Source of the DNA: Acidimicrobiia bacterium
GTDB taxonomy: Bacteria > Actinomycetota > Acidimicrobiia > IMCC26256 > JACDBD01
Length of the DNA stretch: 12,926 nucleotides
Direction: 5' to 3'
Assembly (NCBI GenBank): GCA_031177445.1
Contig: JAPSGP010000043.1
Span: 1 to 12,926, forward strand
Below the pieces are notes generated by a model. It made no database searches. It saw only the letters and a list, made by a program, of their open reading frames with translations, and was not told the origin of the DNA. This document shows, piece by piece, positions 12,774-12,926 of the stretch (positions within the stretch are counted from its first letter, which is position 1; each line of letters starts with the position of its first letter). The translations under genes were made by a program, and so were the position numbers.

Positions 12774-12926
12774 CCACGGCCGCACGTCCCGAACTCGGCA
12801 AGCGCATCTTCTACCGAGTGTGCCGAGCACTCGTGCTGACGCCGTGCAAATTGGTCTTCCGCGTGCGGGTGCGGGGGCGCGACAAGCTCCCGCGATCGGG
12901 TGCCTACGTCGTCGCCCCCTCACATC
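12770..12926 (+). CDS. plsC: 1-acyl-glycerol-3-phosphate acyltransferase-like protein (3' end outside window)
   Basis: Only about 52 residues are visible, starting at the ATG that overlaps the cmk stop; GGCGGAG lies just before it. Residues 12-35 include a short hydrophobic and basic stretch (IFYRVCRALVLTPCKLVFRV), as in membrane-associated PlsC proteins. The last residues, AYVVAPSH, are where the acyltransferase HX4D motif should begin. The fragment breaks off at His52, so the catalytic Asp cannot be checked. Family members acylate lysophosphatidic acid or related lysolipids; a plsC-like gene behind cmk is common in bacteria. The gene symbol is provisional. Confidence 0.72.
   Translation, partial: MTTAARPELGKRIFYRVCRALVLTPCKLVFRVRVRGRDKLPRSGAYVVAPSH

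Overview
This window looks like chromosomal housekeeping DNA from a high-GC actinobacterium. I infer Actinomycetota from the strong G/C preference at third codon positions, frequent GTG and TTG starts, apparently leaderless promoters, and gene order. The NUDIX-xerD pair and the scpA-scpB-rluB-...-cmk series recall the Mycobacterium tuberculosis Rv1700-Rv1712 neighbourhood. The missing parA, the added aroH-tyrA-aroA block and the M50/HD pair suggest a deep lineage such as Acidimicrobiia, but this is a guess from memory of gene order. No rRNA, tRNA, CRISPR array, transposase, integron, phage gene or replication origin was seen, and no stretch over 300 bases lacks a gene.

Layout. (1) Bases 1-3103, plus strand: the 3' part of a NUDIX ADP-ribose-pyrophosphatase-like gene, the tyrosine recombinase xerD, a TraR/DksA zinc-finger protein, an M50 site-2-protease-type membrane peptidase, and an HD-domain protein overlapping it by ATGA. 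A perfect 11-bp stem hairpin at 3098-3124 separates this group from the convergent minus-strand group and contributes both stop codons. (2) Bases 3119-5361, minus strand, transcribed as trpS, then a TMEM175-type channel starting directly after the trpS stop, then an unrecognised 189-aa membrane protein. (3) Bases 5400-7634, plus strand: scpA, scpB and rluB, the kleisin and winged-helix partners of SMC plus a 23S rRNA pseudouridine synthase. trpS and scpA diverge from a 38-bp intergenic region. (4) Bases 7537-9240, minus strand: a 14-TM-type MFS exporter whose 3' end overlaps rluB by 98 bp. (5) Bases 9335-12926, plus strand: aroH, tyrA, aroA, cmk and the start of a plsC-like acyltransferase, with 3-bp gaps or 4-bp ATGA overlaps.

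How the parts fit. AroH and TyrA make the tyrosine precursor from chorismate and AroA makes the chorismate precursor EPSP, so aroH-tyrA-aroA is an aromatic amino-acid operon running into nucleotide (cmk) and phospholipid (plsC) synthesis. XerD, ScpA and ScpB serve chromosome dimer resolution and condensation. The MFS gene is the only obvious accessory element.

No clearly new multi-gene system was found. The most interesting signals are: four genes preceded by a TANNNT box exactly 7-8 nt before the start codon; rluB with no ordinary start codon before its S4 domain, just after a 15-bp tandem repeat; the hairpin shared by two convergent stop codons; and an uncharacterised membrane protein behind a TMEM175 channel.
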